Part shown: in pieces, positions 11,792-20,360 of the stretch | Layout: every line of letters starts with the position of its first letter | Position numbering within the stretch: position 1 is the first letter of the stretch | DNA from: Stenotrophomonas sp. PS02298 | GTDB taxonomy: Bacteria > Pseudomonadota > Gammaproteobacteria > Xanthomonadales > Xanthomonadaceae | Reading direction: 5' to 3' | Length of the DNA: 53,229 bases | Assembly: GCF_029959445.1 (NCBI RefSeq) | Contig: NZ_JASCOR010000009.1 | Span: 1-53,229, forward strand | Position numbers and translations under genes: made by a program | Notes under the pieces: model-generated | The model's database searches: none | The model's input: only the letters and a program-made list of their open reading frames with translations | What the model was told of the DNA's origin: nothing

Positions 11792-12260
11792 ATGAAGATG
11801 AACCGCTTTGTTGTCGCTGCGATGACCACCGTATTGGCGTTAGGTGCCACCGCCCCGGCGTTTGCGGCGGGTGACCGTGACGGACACCCGCCGTGGCCGC
11901 CACGGCTGGGACGACCGTGGCAGGGGTCATGATCGCGGCCGCGGCCACGACCGCCATGAGCGTCGGGACGACCGTCGCCACTACGCCAATGGCTACCGTG
12001 AGGGTTACCGCGACGCCCGCTACAACGACCGCCGCTACTACGCACCGCCGCCGCGCGTGGTGTACCGCCCGTATGGTTTCGAGCGCGGCCACCGCTACAG
12101 CAACTACTACGGCGGCCCGGTCTATGTGGTCAACGACTACAACCGTTACCACGTGCGCCGCCCGCCCTACGGCCACCGCTGGATCCGCGATGACCGCGGC
12201 AACATGCTGATGGTGGCCATCGCCACCGGCATCATCGCCGACATCGTGTTCAATCATTGA
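11792..12260 (+). pseudogene. RcnB-like periplasmic protein gene with a +1 frameshift
   Basis: The ATG at 11792 opens a clear signal peptide (MKMNRFVVAAMTTVLALGATAPAFA), but this frame stops at about 11930. The rest of the protein, Arg/His/Asp/Tyr-rich and ending in the RcnB-family pattern RWIRDDRGNMLMVAIATGIIADI, lies in another frame through 12260. Removing one C from the CCC run at 11887-11889 joins the two smoothly (..AAGDRDGHRRGRHGWDD..), giving a 155-aa protein of normal RcnB-like architecture. RcnB of E. coli is a periplasmic protein of nickel/cobalt homeostasis; distant relatives have unknown roles. Either the gene is recently inactivated or the run length is a sequencing error. No alternative start in the downstream frame supplies a signal peptide. 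Confidence 0.75.
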
Positions 12261-12284
12261 GCCAGGCTGCGGCCGGCTCCCTGG

Positions 12285-12316
12285 AAGGCGCCCTGCGGGG
12301 CGCCTTCTTCGTTTTC
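12285..12316 (+). terminator. Rho-independent terminator after the RcnB-like gene
   Basis: AAGGCGCCC (12285-12293) pairs perfectly with GGGCGCCTT (12298-12306) across the TGCG loop and is followed by CTTCGTTTTC. It lies 24 bp after the stop and about 110 bp before glyA. Confidence 0.8.
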
Positions 12317-12418
12317 GGGCCGTGATGCTGGTTGCAGATGGCACCGACCGCTGCCGGGCCGGGGGGCGAAGGAAGCGCTACAATCAACAGCTCCCTCGCC
12401 CCCGTACCAGGAGCTGTG

Positions 12419-13672
12419 ATGTTCCCGCGTGAAGCCCGTATCGAGTCCTACGATCCCGAGTTGGCCAAGGCCATTGCCGATGAGTGCCAGCGTCAGGAAG
12501 ACCATGTCGAGCTGATTGCCAGCGAGAACTACGCCAGCCCGATGGTGATGGAAGCGCAGGGCAGCCAGCTGACCAACAAGTACGCCGAGGGTTACCCGGG
12601 CAAGCGCTACTACGGTGGCTGCGAGTACGTGGACATCGCCGAGAAGCTGGCCATCGACCGCCTGAAGCAGCTGTTCGGCGCCGATTACGCCAATGTGCAG
12701 CCGCACAGCGGCTCGCAGGCCAACCAGGCTGTCTACTTCGCGCTGCTGCAGCCGGGCGACACCATCCTGGGTATGAGCCTGGCCCATGGTGGTCACCTGA
12801 CCCACGGCGCCAAGGTCAATGCCTCGGGCAAGATCTTCAATGCGATCCAGTACGGCGTGAACGAAGCCGGCCTGATCGACTATGACGAAGTCGAGCGCCT
12901 GGCACTGGAGCACAAGCCGAAGATGGTGGTGGCTGGTTTCTCCGCCTACTCGCAGGTCATCGACTGGGCGCGCTTCCGCGCCATCGCCGACAAGGTCGGT
13001 GCCTACCTGTTCGTGGACATGGCGCACGTCGCCGGTCTGGTCGCTGCCGGCGTGTACCCGAACCCGATCGAACACGCGCACGTGGTCACCTCGACCACCC
13101 ACAAGACCCTGCGTGGTCCGCGTGGCGGCATCATCATTGCCAAGGGCGCTGGCGAAGAGATCGAGAAGAAGCTGCAGTCGATCGTGTTCCCGGGCATCCA
13201 GGGCGGTCCGCTGATGCACGTCATCGCCGCCAAGGCCGTGGCCTTCAAGGAAGCGCTGGAGCCGGAATTCAAGGCCTACCAGCAGCAGGTGGTGAAGAAC
13301 GCCCAGGCCATGGCCACCACGCTGATCGCGCGCGGCTACAAGATCGTCTCCGGCGGCACCCAGAACCACCTGATGCTGGTCGACATGATCGGCAAGGACG
13401 TGTCCGGCAAGGACGCGGAAGCCGCGCTGGGCAAGGCCCACATCACCGTCAACAAGAACTCGGTGCCGAACGACCCGCGTTCGCCGTTCGTGACCTCGGG
13501 CCTGCGCCTGGGTACCCCGGCCATCACCACCCGCGGTTATCAGGAAGCCGACTGCGTCGCGCTGGCCAACTGGATCGCCGACGTGCTGGACGCGCCGGCC
13601 GATGAAGCCGTCATCGCCCGCGTGCGTGATGCCGTCAGCGAGCAGTGCCGCAAGTACCCGGTTTATGGCTGA
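12419..13672 (+). CDS. glyA: Serine hydroxymethyltransferase
   Basis: A PLP enzyme that interconverts serine plus tetrahydrofolate with glycine plus 5,10-methylene-tetrahydrofolate, the main source of one-carbon units. The product is 417 aa, the same length as the E. coli enzyme. It contains [14 protein letters not shown] near the start, [10 protein letters not shown] for the cofactor pocket, and [13 protein letters not shown] with the Schiff-base lysine at K229. The ATG at 12419 has AGGAG 6-10 bases upstream; the longer open frame to 12332 runs through non-coding sequence. nrdR follows about 155 bp downstream beyond a strong terminator, so the two are probably separate transcripts even though they commonly neighbour each other. 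Confidence 0.97.
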   Translation: MFPREARIESYDPELAKAIADECQRQEDHVELIASENYASPMVMEAQGSQLTNKYAEGYPGKRYYGGCEYVDIAEKLAIDRLKQLFGADYANVQPHSGSQANQAVYFALLQPGDTILGMSLAHGGHLTHGAKVNASGKIFNAIQYGVNEAGLIDYDEVERLALEHKPKMVVAGFSAYSQVIDWARFRAIADKVGAYLFVDMAHVAGLVAAGVYPNPIEHAHVVTSTTHKTLRGPRGGIIIAKGAGEEIEKKLQSIVFPGIQGGPLMHVIAAKAVAFKEALEPEFKAYQQQVVKNAQAMATTLIARGYKIVSGGTQNHLMLVDMIGKDVSGKDAEAALGKAHITVNKNSVPNDPRSPFVTSGLRLGTPAITTRGYQEADCVALANWIADVLDAPADEAVIARVRDAVSEQCRKYPVYG

Positions 13673-13729
13673 TCGGCGTCGGGTGTCAGCAGTTGTTGAC
13701 GCCCGTTCTGCCCTGAGCTGACCACATCA

Positions 13730-13768
13730 CCCCGGGTTGGGCGCTTGCCCCGGCCCGGGGTTTGTTGT
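13730..13768 (+). terminator. Terminator between glyA and nrdR
   Basis: CCCCGGG (13730-13736) pairs with CCCGGGG (13754-13760), with an inner GGGC/GCCC stem closing a GCTT loop, followed by TTTGTTGT. It starts about 57 bp after the glyA stop. Confidence 0.75.
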
Positions 13769-13827
13769 ATCTGCGTTACAGGTTTTCCACGTCGCATGCG
13801 CGGCGCCTGATGTCCAAGGCTTGAAAC

Positions 13828-14361
13828 ATGCATTGCCCGTTCTGCCAGCACACCGACACCCGCGTGATCGACTCGCGCGTCTCCGAAGATGGCGCCACCA
13901 TCCGCCGCCGCCGTGGCTGCGAAGCCTGTGGCGAACGTTTCAGCACGCTGGAAACCATCGAGCTCAAGCTGCCGGTCATCGTCAAGAGTGACGGCGGCCG
14001 CGAAGCCTTTGACGCGCGCAAGCTGCGGGTGGGTTTCGACCGCGCGCTGCAGAAGCGGCCGGTATCGGAAGAGCGCATCGAGGCGGCAGTACGCGCGGTG
14101 GTGCACCAGCTGCGCATGTGCGGCGAACGCGAAGTGCCGTCGATCAAGGTCGGCGGTTTCGTGATGGACGAACTGCGCAAGCTTGATCATGTGGGCTATG
14201 TGCGCTTCGCCTCGGTCTACCGCAGCTTCGAGGACGTGGCCGATTTCCGCGACGAGATCGAGAAGCTGGAGCGTGATCATTCCAGTGACGAGGATCAGCT
14301 GCCGTTGTTGGCGCATGCGCGGGCGGAAGCCGCGCGGGCAGGCAAGAACGGCAAGCGCTGA
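13828..14361 (+). CDS. nrdR: Transcriptional repressor NrdR
   Basis: NrdR senses ATP and dATP and represses ribonucleotide reductase genes by binding paired NrdR boxes. The 177-aa product starts with the expected zinc ribbon, C3/C6 and C31/C34 (MHCPFC ... GCEACGERF). An ATP-cone domain follows from about residue 46 ([25 protein letters not shown]), and the usual core ends near [17 protein letters not shown]. The extra C-terminal tail of about 20 residues is rich in Ala, Arg and Glu. The next gene starts 30 bp downstream and may be co-transcribed. No NrdR box was recognised in this window. Confidence 0.95.
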   Translation: MHCPFCQHTDTRVIDSRVSEDGATIRRRRGCEACGERFSTLETIELKLPVIVKSDGGREAFDARKLRVGFDRALQKRPVSEERIEAAVRAVVHQLRMCGEREVPSIKVGGFVMDELRKLDHVGYVRFASVYRSFEDVADFRDEIEKLERDHSSDEDQLPLLAHARAEAARAGKNGKR

Positions 14362-14391
14362 TTGCTGCGTGTGCGGGGAAGGGAGGCCGGA

Positions 14392-15321
14392 GTGGCAGTG
14401 CGATCAGCGGCACGGCGGTTTTCACGCAAGGGACTGGTAATGCTCGCGTTGTCGTTGGCATTGCCCACGCAGGCCCAGGAGCGTTCCAGTCCCGTGGATG
14501 TGGCCGGGCGTGCTCGATTGGCTGCGCAGCAGGCCGTCGATGCTGCTGCCGGGCTGGATCAAGCGCAGGGCGGTCCATCTTCCTGCGTGGGGGAGGCCTG
14601 TACGCCACAGGCGCTGGCAGGGCGTTATCGCATCGTTGAAGACGGATATGCAGGCTCGGTCCTGGAGCTGGGGGGCGACGGGAACTACGCGTTGACGTTG
14701 GTGATGCATCCCATGCCCCGCAGCTCGAAAGGGCAATGGTCGCTCGACGATGGCATGCTTCTGCTGCATCCGCGCGATGATCTCGCCGATACCGTGCAAC
14801 TCGTCCCGCATGAAGCCAGGTCGGCCGAGCGCGCACAGCTGGCGCAGCTGCTTGCCGACCTGGAGCAGGCGCATCCGGATCCGGCTGATCGCAACGGCCA
14901 GGAGGAACGTGGGGAGCTGCAGGCGCAATTGGCGGACACGCACGTAGCTGGCAGGCCACTGTTTGTGAATCTGCTTGATCCAATGAGTGGTGTGGCCAGC
15001 GACGGCATACAGGTGGTGCTGGAGCTGGCCCAGGGCGAACTGGCCGCCGAGGGCAGGTTGCCGGAGGGGAACACCTATCGCTTTCCGTCGCCGGCGCCGG
15101 GGCAGGTTGTGACAGGCCTGCGCCTGCACTTCCCTGGCATGGATCAATCGCTGCGATTGCCGTTGCAACCGCCGCTGCGGCCCGGTTACCAGGTGCTGTT
15201 CGATGGCTGCGCGATTGGCCTGTGCGAATCGGCAACGATGGGCCTGCTGTTGGAGCAGGGCGATGATGGCGCGCGTCTGCATGCCTTGGGCGTGGGCATG
15301 TTCCAGCGCGTGAACCACTAA
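14392..15321 (+). CDS. Secreted protein of unknown function
   Basis: I do not recognise this family. The 309-aa product has a basic N-terminus followed by a hydrophobic stretch and an AXA-like site (LVMLALSLALPTQAQ), so it is probably exported by Sec. The GTG at 14392 is preferred because AGGGAGG lies about 6 bases upstream and it keeps the basic signal-peptide n-region; an ATG at 14440 would cut into the hydrophobic core. Cysteines occur in two pairs, SSCVGEACTPQA near the mature N-terminus and FDGCAIGLCESA near the C-terminus, which could form disulfides. The middle is hydrophilic with a helical acidic stretch. It follows nrdR closely and precedes a GNAT gene. Confidence 0.6.
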   Translation: MAVRSAARRFSRKGLVMLALSLALPTQAQERSSPVDVAGRARLAAQQAVDAAAGLDQAQGGPSSCVGEACTPQALAGRYRIVEDGYAGSVLELGGDGNYALTLVMHPMPRSSKGQWSLDDGMLLLHPRDDLADTVQLVPHEARSAERAQLAQLLADLEQAHPDPADRNGQEERGELQAQLADTHVAGRPLFVNLLDPMSGVASDGIQVVLELAQGELAAEGRLPEGNTYRFPSPAPGQVVTGLRLHFPGMDQSLRLPLQPPLRPGYQVLFDGCAIGLCESATMGLLLEQGDDGARLHALGVGMFQRVNH

Positions 15322-15367
15322 TACATTGAGTACGCGGCCCCTGTTGTGGCTGCCAGAGTCGAATCCG

Positions 15368-15835
15368 ATGAAGTTCATCAATCTGCAGGACCGGCGTGAA
15401 CTGCTGCCGGCAATCGCACAAGCCCATGTACAGGCTTTCGGCACGCTGCTTCCCGATTGGACCGTGGCCCAGGCCGAGGCGGAGCTGGCCATGCAGCAGC
15501 GCCACACCATTCCCTGCAGCTGGTTGGCGGAAGATGCCGATGGCTGGTTGGGCTCGGTGAGCCTGCTGCATGATGATCATGAGCAGATCCGCGGCTGGTC
15601 GCCATGGCTGGCCTCGTTGTACGTCAGTCCGGCTGCGCGTGGCAAAGGCGTGGGTGCGGCACTGGTCGCGCATTGCGTCGCTCAGGCCGCGGCGCTGGCC
15701 GTGCCGGTGCTGTACCTGTATTGCGAAGCGCCGCTGGTGGGCTGGTACCGGAGCCTGGGCTGGCATGTGCATGCCGAGCTGCAGCTGGGGCCGCTGGCGA
15801 TCACGGTGATGGCAGTGGATACCGGTCAAGCCTGA
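15368..15835 (+). CDS. GNAT-family N-acetyltransferase
   Basis: A 155-aa protein with the GNAT fold. The acetyl-CoA pyrophosphate-binding motif A is seen as LYVSPAARGKGVGAALVAHC (about 81-100), matching the R/Q-x-x-G-x-G/A pattern. A later beta strand and helix include YLYCEAPLVGWYRSLGWHVH. The ATG at 15368 is chosen; an upstream TTG in frame at 15326 has no ribosome site. The substrate (protein, amine or antibiotic) cannot be read from sequence. It lies 46 bp after the secreted unknown and 99 bp before ribD. Confidence 0.85.
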   Translation: MKFINLQDRRELLPAIAQAHVQAFGTLLPDWTVAQAEAELAMQQRHTIPCSWLAEDADGWLGSVSLLHDDHEQIRGWSPWLASLYVSPAARGKGVGAALVAHCVAQAAALAVPVLYLYCEAPLVGWYRSLGWHVHAELQLGPLAITVMAVDTGQA

Positions 15836-15934
15836 AGTGTGCCGGAGCGGTGATGCCGGGCTTGCTGCGCATACACTTGCCCACGACCGTTGCCGACATG
15901 AGCAGCGTGCCGCATCCGTAATGAGGTTTTGCCG

Positions 15935-17023
15935 ATGAGTCAGTTCACCGCCACCGATCACCTGCTGATGGCCCGCGCGCTGCGCCTTGCCGAACGAGCT
16001 GCCTGGACCACGCGGCCCAACCCGATGGTGGGTTGTGTCATCGCACATGGCGTGGAAGTCGTTGGCGAGGGCTGGCATCAGCGTGCCGGCGGCCCGCATG
16101 CCGAGGTGTTCGCGCTGCGACAAGCGGGTGAGCGTGCCCGTGGCGCGACCGCCTACGTCACCTTGGAGCCCTGCGCGCATTACGGGCGCACGCCGCCGTG
16201 CGCATTGGCCTTGATCGATGCTGGCGTTGGCCGGGTGGTCGCGGCGATGGCCGATCCCTTCCCGGATGTGGATGGTGGCGGATTTGCGCTGTTGCGGCAG
16301 GCCGGTATCACCGTTGACGTGGGTTTGATGGCCGCGCAGGCGCGGGAGCTCAATCGTGGCTTCCTGTCGCGCATCGAACGTGGTCGCCCATTCGTGCGGG
16401 TGAAGTTGGCCGGCAGCCTGGACGGGCGCACGGCAATGGCCAACGGTGAGTCAAAGTGGATCACCGGTGAAGCCGCGCGTGCCGATGTGCAGCACTGGCG
16501 CGCACGCGCTGGTGCGATCCTGACCGGCGCGGCCACCGTGTTGGCGGATGATCCGCTGTTGACCGCGCGACCGGACACCGGTGAGTTTCTGCCGCCATTG
16601 CGCGTGGTGCTGGATGCACGGCTGCGGACCCTGGCGTGTGAGCGTGTGCGCGATGGCGATGCTGGCACCTTGTATCTGCACGACCCGACGGTGCTTGCAC
16701 CAGCAACGGATGGGGCCGAGTTTGCGGGTGTTCCAGTACTGGACGATGGCCGGCTCGAGCTGGCCGCGGTGATGGCGCTGCTGGCCGCGCGCAGTATCAA
16801 CGAAGTACATGTCGAAGCGGGGCCAACCCTGTGCGGTGCCTTGCTCAGGGCTGGGCTGGTCGATGAGTTGCTGCTGTACATGGCGCCGCTGCTGATGGGC
16901 GATGCTGCGCGGCCATTGTTGGCGGGGCTGGGCATCGACTCCATGGCGCAGACGGTGGCACTGGAGGTGCGCGACGCGCGCATGATCGGGCCGGACCTGC
17001 GGCTGCTGCTGCGCCCCGCGTAA
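15935..17023 (+). CDS. ribD: Bifunctional pyrimidine deaminase/reductase RibD
   Basis: Carries out the deamination and side-chain reduction that follow GTP cyclohydrolase II in riboflavin synthesis. The 362-aa product has an N-terminal deaminase with zinc ligands H55 (HAE), C80 and C89 (PCAHYGRTPPC). It has a C-terminal reductase from about residue 146 that opens PFVRVKLAGSLDGRTAMANGESKWITG. The ATG at 15935 follows TGAGG at 15922-15926. Unlike ribE-ribBA-ribH, ribD lies upstream of the FMN riboswitch and is separated from it by 230 bp of repeats, so it should not be under that riboswitch. Confidence 0.95.
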   Translation: MSQFTATDHLLMARALRLAERAAWTTRPNPMVGCVIAHGVEVVGEGWHQRAGGPHAEVFALRQAGERARGATAYVTLEPCAHYGRTPPCALALIDAGVGRVVAAMADPFPDVDGGGFALLRQAGITVDVGLMAAQARELNRGFLSRIERGRPFVRVKLAGSLDGRTAMANGESKWITGEAARADVQHWRARAGAILTGAATVLADDPLLTARPDTGEFLPPLRVVLDARLRTLACERVRDGDAGTLYLHDPTVLAPATDGAEFAGVPVLDDGRLELAAVMALLAARSINEVHVEAGPTLCGALLRAGLVDELLLYMAPLLMGDAARPLLAGLGIDSMAQTVALEVRDARMIGPDLRLLLRPA

Positions 17024-17026
17024 AGG

Positions 17027-17144
17027 CGTGGTGCCGAGCTGGCTCGACACCACGCTTGAGCCCCTCTCCCGCGTGCAGGAGAGGGGGTGGGGTGAGGGTG
17101 GCGTTTCGAAGGTAAAGCCACTGCCGAGCATGGCTCGGCACTAC
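17027..17144. repeat. REP/SMAG-like repeats between ribD and the FMN riboswitch
   Basis: Three hairpins are stacked. CGTGGTG/CACCACG (17027-17054) lies directly after the ribD stop. A CCCCTCTCCC palindrome (17061-17098) matches the module at 9794-9833 in inverse orientation. TGCCGAGC-ATG-GCTCGGCA followed by CTAC (17122-17144) is the SMAG-type GTAG palindrome of Stenotrophomonas. No coding potential is visible. The first hairpin may also end the ribD transcript. Confidence 0.75.
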
Positions 17145-17253
17145 ACAGGCATCCAGCCCGTTCCACGGATGGGAAGCACTTGTTCAGCTCTGCCAAGGCC
17201 TTCCCGGGGTGGCGCTGGTACAATTGCCGCGCCGGTTCACCGGCACATACAAA

Positions 17254-17433
17254 CGTCTTCAGGGCGGGGTGCAACTCCCCACCGGCGGTAGGTGCAATGC
17301 CCCCCAAAGGGGTGCTGTGCGAGCCCGCGAGCGCTCCGGCAAGGCCCGTACAGCAGTGCGGTTGCCCGGTTGGAGGTCAGCAGATCCGGTCAGATGCCGG
17401 AGCCGACGGTCATAGTCCGGATGAAAGAAGACG
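17254..17433 (+). ncRNA. FMN riboswitch (RFN element)
   Basis: The conserved RFN core is readable. CGTCTTC (17254-17260) pairs with GAAGACG (17427-17433) as the closing P1 stem. Inside lie AGGGCGGGGTGCAACTCCCC, ACCGGCGGTA, then GAGCCCGCGAGCG, a variable arm, GGTCAGCAGATCCGGT, GCCGGAGCCGACGGT and CATAGTCCGGATG. It sits 78 bp upstream of the ribE start, so FMN binding should switch off ribE-ribBA-ribH and possibly nusB-thiL. The expression platform is ambiguous. GGGCCC (17441-17446) can pair with GGGTCC (17453-17458) without a T run, and a weak CGCC/GGCG stem (17462-17481) is followed by TTTTT. A possible -10 (TACAAT, 17219-17224) lies 30 bp upstream. Confidence 0.95.
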
Positions 17434-17511
17434 GTGTTTCGGGCCCTTTGCGGGGTCCGTGCGCCTGTTTGCCTTGCGGCGTTTTTCGCTCATCTACTGC
17501 GGAGAACGTTA

Positions 17512-18114
17512 GTGTTCACTGGAATCATCGAAGGCGTCGGCCGTCTGGCCGCACGCGAATCCATCGGCGGCGATGTCCGCTTCACCTTTGCCGTCGGCAG
17601 CCTGCCGTTCGAGCAGGTGCAGATGGGCGAGAGCATCGCCGTCAACGGCGTCTGCCTGACCGTCATCGATTTCGACGACAGCAGCTTCAAGGCCGATGCC
17701 TCAACGGAAACCCTGGACCTGACCACGCTTGGTGGCCTGGCCGAAGGTGCCGTGATCAACCTTGAGCGCGCCATGCGCCCGACCGACCGCCTTGGCGGCC
17801 ATCTGGTCAGCGGCCATGTCGATGGCTTTGGCAAGGTGCTGTCCATCCATGAGGACGCGCGCGCCCTGCGCTGGCGCTTCGCCGCGCCCAAGGCGCTGCT
17901 CAAGTACATCGCCAAGAAAGGCTCGATCTGCGTGGATGGCGTCAGCCTGACCGTCAATGAAGCCGATGACGAAGGCTTTGAAGTGGCCCTGATCCCGCAC
18001 ACCGTCGCCAATACCGCGTTCTCCGCCACCGGCGTCGGCAGCGCGGTGAACCTGGAAATCGATCTGGTTGCCCGCTATGTCGAGCGCCTGCTGGGCCAAG
18101 GAGCCGCACAATGA
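17512..18114 (+). CDS. ribE: Riboflavin synthase (alpha chain)
   Basis: Catalyses dismutation of two 6,7-dimethyl-8-ribityllumazine molecules to riboflavin, the last step of the pathway. The 200-aa product is two tandem lumazine-binding domains: the first opens FTGIIEGVGRL and contains MGESIAVNGVCLTV, and the second contains RLGGHLVSGHVDG then KKGSICVDGVSLTV. The start is GTG at 17512, required because homology begins with FTGI. It is the first gene behind the FMN riboswitch. Its TGA overlaps the ribBA ATG by four bases, implying coupled translation. The gene is called ribC in some organisms. Confidence 0.95.
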   Translation: MFTGIIEGVGRLAARESIGGDVRFTFAVGSLPFEQVQMGESIAVNGVCLTVIDFDDSSFKADASTETLDLTTLGGLAEGAVINLERAMRPTDRLGGHLVSGHVDGFGKVLSIHEDARALRWRFAAPKALLKYIAKKGSICVDGVSLTVNEADDEGFEVALIPHTVANTAFSATGVGSAVNLEIDLVARYVERLLGQGAAQ

Positions 18115-19211
18115 ATTTCGCCCCCGTTCCCGAACTGCTGGAAGAGATCCGCGCCGGTCGCATGGTGGTCATCGTCGATGACGAGGACCGCGAGAACGAA
18201 GGCGACCTGATCATGGCCGCCGAGCTGGTCAAGCCGTCGGACATCAATTTCATGGTTACCCATGGCCGCGGCCTGGTCTGCCTGCCGCTGACCCGCACGC
18301 GCGCAGCCGACCTCGGCCTGGCGCCGATGGTGCAGGCCAATACCGCGCAGTTCCAGACCAATTTCACTGTCAGCATCGAAGCCGCCGAAGGCGTGACCAC
18401 CGGCATCTCCGCGCATGACCGGGCCCACACGATCCGCACCGCGGTGAAGGCCAATGCCAAGCCGTCCGACCTGCACCAGCCGGGCCACATCTTCCCGCTG
18501 ATCGCCCAGCCGGGTGGCGTGCTGACCCGCGCCGGCCACACCGAAGCCGGCGTCGACCTGGCCATGCTGGCCGGGCTGGAACCGGCGGGCGTGCTGGTGG
18601 AGATCCTCAACCCCGACGGCAGCATGGCGCGCCGGCCGGAGCTGGAGGTGTTCGCCCGCGAGCATGGCCTGAAGATGGGCTCGATCGCCGACCTGATCGC
18701 CTACCGCCTGGCCACCGAGCACACCGTCGAGCGCGTGGACGAGCGCGATATCGACACCGAATTCGGCGCTTTCAGGCTTGTCACCTACCGTGACCGCATC
18801 GCCAATGACCTGCATTTCGCGCTGGTCCGCGGTACCCCGGACAAGGACACCCCGACGCTGGTCCGCGTGCAGGTGGAAAACCCGCTGGCCGACCTGCTGC
18901 ATTGGCGCCGGGATGACTTCGGCGTGGCCAATACCGATGCGCTGCGCGCCATCGACGCCGCAGGCAGCGGCGTGATGGTGGTGCTATCGGCGCCGCGCGA
19001 CACCAATTCACTGTTGGCGCGCCTGCGCCAGCAGCCGGCGCCGGTCATCCCGGGCAAGGACAAGGACGTGGGCCAATGGCGCCGCAATGGTGCTGGCGCG
19101 CAGATCCTGTCGGACCTGGGCCTGGGCAAGTTGCGCGTGCTCGGCACCCCGCGCCGGCAGATCGGCCTGGCCGGTTATGGGCTGGAAATCGTCGAAACCG
19201 TGCAGCCCTGA
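18111..19211 (+). CDS. ribBA: DHBP synthase with degenerate GTP cyclohydrolase II domain
   Basis: The N-terminal half (about 1-200) is 3,4-dihydroxy-2-butanone-4-phosphate synthase, with the catalytic [12 protein letters not shown] (about 23-34), [11 protein letters not shown] and [14 protein letters not shown]. The C-terminal half (about 205-366) aligns in layout with GTP cyclohydrolase II ([22 protein letters not shown], then NTDALRAID). However, the three zinc-binding cysteines of the C-x10-C-x-C motif are absent; where active enzymes have SECLTGD..GSLRCDCG this protein has [17 protein letters not shown]. The RibA half is therefore unlikely to hydrolyse GTP, and a separate active RibA is expected elsewhere. 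Such degenerate fusions are known in Proteobacteria. The 366-aa gene overlaps ribE and is 112 bp from ribH. Confidence 0.93.
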   Translation: MNFAPVPELLEEIRAGRMVVIVDDEDRENEGDLIMAAELVKPSDINFMVTHGRGLVCLPLTRTRAADLGLAPMVQANTAQFQTNFTVSIEAAEGVTTGISAHDRAHTIRTAVKANAKPSDLHQPGHIFPLIAQPGGVLTRAGHTEAGVDLAMLAGLEPAGVLVEILNPDGSMARRPELEVFAREHGLKMGSIADLIAYRLATEHTVERVDERDIDTEFGAFRLVTYRDRIANDLHFALVRGTPDKDTPTLVRVQVENPLADLLHWRRDDFGVANTDALRAIDAAGSGVMVVLSAPRDTNSLLARLRQQPAPVIPGKDKDVGQWRRNGAGAQILSDLGLGKLRVLGTPRRQIGLAGYGLEIVETVQP

Positions 19212-19230
19212 GCCGCCGGCACCACCTGCG

Positions 19231-19260
19231 AGCCCGGCTGGACCGGGCTTGCAGCTGTTT
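19231..19260 (+). terminator. Hairpin between ribBA and ribH
   Basis: AGCCCGG (19231-19237) pairs perfectly with CCGGGCT (19243-19249) over a five-base loop, followed by TGCAGCTGTTTTC. The T stretch is weak and delayed, so it may be only a partial terminator or stability element inside the rib operon. Confidence 0.4.
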
Positions 19261-19323
19261 TCTGCGTCGCGGGTTAAGCCCCCGCACGTTAGACTTACCC
19301 ACCTTTTGGATCCCCATACCCCC

Positions 19324-19791
19324 ATGAGCCACTACGAAGGCGACCTCCGCCCGGCCGGATCGGCCCGTTTTGCCATCATTGCCAGCCGCTGGAACGCCCG
19401 CATCACCGATGCATTGGTGACCGGCGCACGCCAGAGCCTGGCCGGCAACGGTATCGGCGAGGACGCAATCGACGTGGTGCGTGTACCCGGTGCCTGGGAA
19501 ATCCCGCTGGTTGCAGCGCGCCTGGCTGCGGCCGGGCAGCACGCTGCAATCATCACCCTGGGCTGCGTGATCCGTGGTGATACCCGCCACTACGAGCACG
19601 TTGCCGACCGTTGTGCCGAAGGCCTGATGCGCGCCCAGCTGGATTTCGGCGTGCCGGTGCTCAATGGCGTGCTGGCGGTGGAGCGGGTGGAAGATGCCGA
19701 GGCCCGCGCAGGCGGCAGCCACGGCAACAAGGGTGAGGAAGCCGCCTTGGCGGCAATTGAAATGGTCAATCTTCTGGAACAGCTGCCATGA
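19324..19791 (+). CDS. ribH: 6,7-dimethyl-8-ribityllumazine synthase
   Basis: Condenses the ribityl-pyrimidine product of RibD with the RibB product to give lumazine, the substrate of RibE, and normally forms an icosahedral or pentameric capsid. The 155-aa product is of normal length. Recognisable elements are [16 protein letters not shown] at the N-terminus, VPGAWEIPL for the active-site loop, [16 protein letters not shown] with the catalytic histidine, and [16 protein letters not shown]. The ATG at 19324 lies at the family start. The last four bases overlap the nusB start, so expression with nusB is likely. Confidence 0.95.
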   Translation: MSHYEGDLRPAGSARFAIIASRWNARITDALVTGARQSLAGNGIGEDAIDVVRVPGAWEIPLVAARLAAAGQHAAIITLGCVIRGDTRHYEHVADRCAEGLMRAQLDFGVPVLNGVLAVERVEDAEARAGGSHGNKGEEAALAAIEMVNLLEQLP

Positions 19792-20267
19792 ACAACAAGA
19801 ACAACGGCAAGCCTGCCGGAAAGCCGGTCCGCCGCGACGGCATTGACCCGGTGCTGCGCTCGCGCGCGCGCCGCCGTGCCCTGCAGGCCATCTACGCGTG
19901 GCAGATCTCCGGTGGCAACGCCGAGTCGCTGCTGGCCCAGTTCGCCCATGAGCAGGCGCACGAAATCGCCGACCTGGCGTATTTCGAAAGCCTGCTGCGC
20001 GGTGTGCTCGACAACCGCCGTGACCTGGACGAGGCGCTGGCGCCGTTCGTCGACCGTGCGGTCGAGGAAGTGGACGCCATCGAACGTGCGGTGCTGCGCG
20101 TGGCCGCCTACGAGCTGCGTTACCGCCAGGACGTGCCGTACCGCGTGGTGATCAACGAAGCCATCGAAACCGCCAAGCGTTTTGGTTCCGAACACGGCCA
20201 TACCTACGTCAACGGCGTGCTCGACCGCGCCGCCGTGGAGTGGCGCAAGACCGAGTCCAGCCAATAA
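19788..20267 (+). CDS. nusB: Transcription antitermination factor NusB
   Basis: NusB binds boxA RNA with NusE (S10) in rRNA antitermination complexes. The 159-aa helical protein contains the family opening [19 protein letters not shown], the central [22 protein letters not shown], and the conserved C-terminal block [31 protein letters not shown]. An N-terminal extension of about 20 basic residues ([15 protein letters not shown]) precedes the domain. The ATGA overlap with ribH and the ribH-nusB-thiL order are common in Proteobacteria. Confidence 0.95.
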   Translation: MNNKNNGKPAGKPVRRDGIDPVLRSRARRRALQAIYAWQISGGNAESLLAQFAHEQAHEIADLAYFESLLRGVLDNRRDLDEALAPFVDRAVEEVDAIERAVLRVAAYELRYRQDVPYRVVINEAIETAKRFGSEHGHTYVNGVLDRAAVEWRKTESSQ

Positions 20268-20303
20268 GCGCTGGCGGCGTGATCGCCGCGCTTGGGGTTT
20301 GCC

Positions 20304-20347
20304 ACAACGCCGGGCCGGCATCATCGGTGCCGGCGTTGTTGTTTTTG
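20304..20347 (+). terminator. Terminator between nusB and thiL
   Basis: ACAACGCCGG (20304-20313) pairs with CCGGCGTTGT (20330-20339), with an inner GGCA/TGCC stem, and is followed by TGTTTTTG ending 14 bp before the thiL ATG. Because it abuts thiL, it may attenuate rather than end transcription. Confidence 0.65.
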
Positions 20348-20360
20348 AGGGAACGCAGTG

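Noticed and set aside
14144..16180. 678-codon minus-strand frame opposite nrdR to ribD
   Set aside because: It is antisense to three or four supported genes, and the His/Pro/Arg-rich composition is not protein-like.
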